Below, piece by piece: positions 53,766 to 55,666 of a stretch of 55,666 bases of DNA (within the stretch, counting starts at the first letter, position 1; each line of letters opens with the position of its first letter). A program made the translations under genes and the position numbers. The notes under the pieces were generated by a model. It searched no databases. It saw only the letters and a list, made by a program, of their open reading frames with translations, and was not told the DNA's origin. The stretch is from Eudoraea sp. (GTDB taxonomy: Bacteria > Bacteroidota > Bacteroidia > Flavobacteriales > Flavobacteriaceae): positions 1-55,666 of the forward strand of contig JAHEHU010000006.1 of assembly GCA_024639765.1 (NCBI GenBank), in the 5' to 3' direction.

Positions 53766-54803
53766 TTGAAACAAAAGATCACCTTAAAGCATATTGCCCG
53801 GGAATTAGATGTATCTATTTCTACGGTGTCCAAGGCATTAAAAAATAGCGAGGAGATTGGACGCGATACCAAGGACAAGATTCAGGCCTTTGCCAGGCTG
53901 TATAACTATAAGCCCAATAATATTGCCATAAGTCTGAAGAATAAAAGGACCAGGAATATTGGGGTCATCATCCCGGACATTGTACATCACTTTTTTACAA
54001 CAGTATTTCGTGGAATAGAACAATTTGCCAATACCAAGGGATATAATGTGATCGTCTGTGTTTCCGATGAATCCTTTGACAAGGAAGTCATTAACATGGA
54101 GATGCTTGCTAATGGGAGCATAGATGGGTTTATTATGGCTTTGGCGGGAGAGACACAATTAAAGAAGGATTTCAATCATTTAAAGGAGGTTACTGAACAG
54201 GGAATTCCACTAGTGTTGTTTGACCGTGTTACAGATGAGGTTCGGTGTGATAAGGTTATTATAAACGACGAGGCTGCTGCCCACCAAGTAGTAAAAAAAC
54301 TGATTAAAGCGGGTAGAAAGAGAATTGCCCTTGTCACCACGGAAGATTATCTGAATGTGAGCGCAAATAGAGCTGAAGGATATTACAGGGCCTTAAAAGA
54401 ACATAATCTACCCATAGATGAAAAACTGGTACTAGAACTGCCGTATCAACAGGAGAGCGAGACGTTGAGTAAAAAGTTTTTTGAGGACAATAAAATGGAT
54501 GCCGTGTTATGCGTAAACGAAATATTTGCGGTCAAATGTATGGGGATAGCTCAAAAGCTTGGCTACCGTATTCCTGAAGATATAGCCTTTGTTGGATTTA
54601 CCGATGGCATATTATCACACTTTGCCAATCCGGGTTTAACTTCGGTTGATCAGCATGGGCAAATAATGGGGGAGACCGCAGCACAGATGCTGATCGAAAA
54701 GATAGAACGCGATCATGAAAATGAAGTGGAAGAGGAGATATTCGAAACCAAGATCATTGCCGCCACCTTAATTGAAAGAGCCTCCACCCCTAAATTTTTA
54801 TAA
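53766..54803 (+). CDS. LacI-family transcriptional regulator
   Basis: A 345-residue repressor-type regulator. The helix-turn-helix is at about residues 5-25 (TLKHIARELDVSISTVSKAL), followed by the hinge and a periplasmic-binding-protein-like sensor domain from RNIGVIIPDIVHHFF to the C-terminus. The reading frame begins with TTG at 53766. There is a stop codon 24 bp upstream and no ATG between, so TTG is the start. It is divergent from susCD and precedes beta-phosphoglucomutase and GH65, and probably controls both directions in response to a disaccharide or glucan. Confidence 0.92.
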   Translation: MKQKITLKHIARELDVSISTVSKALKNSEEIGRDTKDKIQAFARLYNYKPNNIAISLKNKRTRNIGVIIPDIVHHFFTTVFRGIEQFANTKGYNVIVCVSDESFDKEVINMEMLANGSIDGFIMALAGETQLKKDFNHLKEVTEQGIPLVLFDRVTDEVRCDKVIINDEAAAHQVVKKLIKAGRKRIALVTTEDYLNVSANRAEGYYRALKEHNLPIDEKLVLELPYQQESETLSKKFFEDNKMDAVLCVNEIFAVKCMGIAQKLGYRIPEDIAFVGFTDGILSHFANPGLTSVDQHGQIMGETAAQMLIEKIERDHENEVEEEIFETKIIAATLIERASTPKFL

Positions 54804-54942
54804 GGATTTTCTCTTATTATTCCGTCCAATTAAGGGAGGGAACAATTACGCATGTATTTGACAATGCGCAACTACAATCTACATACAACTTTGTATATTG
54901 GCTGCCTGTTGTGAAATTTATATAGTTTAGACCAACCATAAG

Positions 54943-55599
54943 ATGTTTAAAAAAGGATTTATATTTGATTTGGACGGTGTTATCGTAGACACTGCGAAAT
55001 ATCACTACCTGGCCTGGAAACACCTGGCCGATGAATTAGGGATCCCATTTACCAAAGAACAGAACGAACAGTTTAAAGGTGTAAGCAGAAAAAGGTGTCT
55101 TGAAATTCTTCTCGAGTGGGGAGATCTTACGGTGCCACAAACCCAGTTTGATGCCTGGCTTGCAGAGAAAAATGAAGACTACCTGCGTTATATTGAAACA
55201 ATGACTGCTTCTGAAATATTGCCAGATGTTCCTAAAGTACTAAAGTACCTTCAGGAACATAACATACCTATGGCATTAGGTTCGGCGAGTAAAAATGCCC
55301 GACCTATTTTGAAGAAAGTGGGACTAATTCCTTATTTTTCGACTATTGTTGACGGCACACAGGTACAAAAGGCAAAACCAGATCCTGAAGTATTTATGAT
55401 CGCTGCACGGGAATTAAAAGTAGCACCAAATAACTGTGTGGTATTCGAAGATGCCCTTGCGGGAATTGAAGCCGCTAATACTGCAGGAATGACAAGTATT
55501 GGTATAGGACAAAAAGAGATCCTTACTGAAGCCCACTTCGTATTCAGGGATTTTACGGAAATAGAACTCAATTTTATTAAAGAACTAGCAGAACTATAG
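54943..55599 (+). CDS. pgmB: Beta-phosphoglucomutase (HAD family)
   Basis: A 218-residue HAD-superfamily mutase that converts beta-glucose 1-phosphate to glucose 6-phosphate. The nucleophile motif is FDLDGVIVDT (Asp9, Asp11). The cap region has FKGVSRKRCLEILL, motif II is ALGSASKNA, and motif III/IV is KAKPDPEVF and FEDALAGIEAA. It lies 3 bp before a GH65 phosphorylase start, the enzyme that makes its substrate. Confidence 0.94.
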   Translation: MFKKGFIFDLDGVIVDTAKYHYLAWKHLADELGIPFTKEQNEQFKGVSRKRCLEILLEWGDLTVPQTQFDAWLAEKNEDYLRYIETMTASEILPDVPKVLKYLQEHNIPMALGSASKNARPILKKVGLIPYFSTIVDGTQVQKAKPDPEVFMIAARELKVAPNNCVVFEDALAGIEAANTAGMTSIGIGQKEILTEAHFVFRDFTEIELNFIKELAEL

Positions 55600-55602
55600 C
55601 AT

Positions 55603-55666
55603 ATGAACAAAGATTATATAAAAGCAGACAATTGGTCGATCGTTGAAGAAGGGTTTGAAAAAGAAA
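55603..55666 (+). CDS. GH65 family phosphorylase, start only (cut by window end)
   Basis: Only the first 21 codons are present (MNKDYIKADNWSIVEEGFEKE). This N-terminus matches GH65 maltose, trehalose or kojibiose phosphorylases. The gene follows beta-phosphoglucomutase with a 3-bp gap. The exact activity cannot be judged from this fragment. Confidence 0.75.
   Translation, partial: MNKDYIKADNWSIVEEGFEKE

Noticed and set aside
1-55666. CRISPR arrays, transposons, phage genes, tRNA or rRNA
   Set aside because: No spaced direct repeats, transposase or integrase motifs, terminal repeats or structural RNA sequences were seen on reading the window.

Overview
The window looks like chromosome of an aerobic, probably marine, member of the Flavobacteriaceae (Bacteroidota). 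The reasons are AT-rich intergenic DNA, Bacteroidota-type promoter boxes (TAnnTTTG) instead of sigma-70 boxes, a SusC/SusD pair, many short lipoprotein signals, and gene content typical of that family. I see no tRNA, rRNA, CRISPR array, insertion sequence or phage gene.

Layout. 1-6.4 kb: Mrp-type Fe-S carrier and NifU-like scaffold, an ABC exporter, a small PhnA-domain protein, a lipoprotein S45 acylase and a secreted protein of unknown function. 6.5-19.5 kb (minus strand): one long operon, korA-korB-nuoABCDHIJKLMN-orf112. It encodes a 2-oxoacid:ferredoxin oxidoreductase and an 11-subunit complex I with no NuoE, NuoF or NuoG. 19.6-24.4 kb (plus): an unusual 2[4Fe-4S] ferredoxin, a full-length pyruvate:ferredoxin oxidoreductase (nifJ) and a HEPN-like protein. 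24.4-28.4 kb (minus): GntP permease, RidA, a D-serine dehydratase/D-threonine aldolase-family enzyme and a membrane-type dipeptidase, with a divergent exported-type class V aminotransferase fold protein. 30-32.9 kb (plus): DoxX-like protein, Tat-exported Gfo/Idh/MocA oxidoreductase and a TonB protein. 32.9-33.8 kb (minus): metallophosphoesterase. 33.9-43.6 kb (minus): a five-gene envelope operon with two tandem FG-GAP/ASPIC-UnbV lipoproteins, a vanadium-haloperoxidase-like lipoprotein, a membrane-anchored GyrI-like domain protein and a propeller-like lipoprotein. 44-48.5 kb: sodium/solute symporter, xylose isomerase and xylulokinase. 48.6-55.7 kb: SusD and SusC, divergent from lacI, beta-phosphoglucomutase and the first codons of a GH65 phosphorylase (maltose/trehalose-type use).

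How it fits together. Electrons from 2-oxoglutarate and pyruvate would reduce ferredoxin. Ferredoxin would then feed a complex I that lacks the NADH-oxidising module. The most notable signal is regulatory. A Crp/Fnr-like palindrome (TGAy-N4-rTCA) occurs at four intergenic places: between fdx and kor-nuo, and before nifJ, doxX-gfo and tonB. In all five promoter directions it lies exactly 23 bp before a TA-starting -7-like element. In three directions that element is a perfect TAnnTTTG, in one it has one mismatch, and before tonB it is weak. This points to one regulator activating a ferredoxin-linked energy regulon from a class II position.
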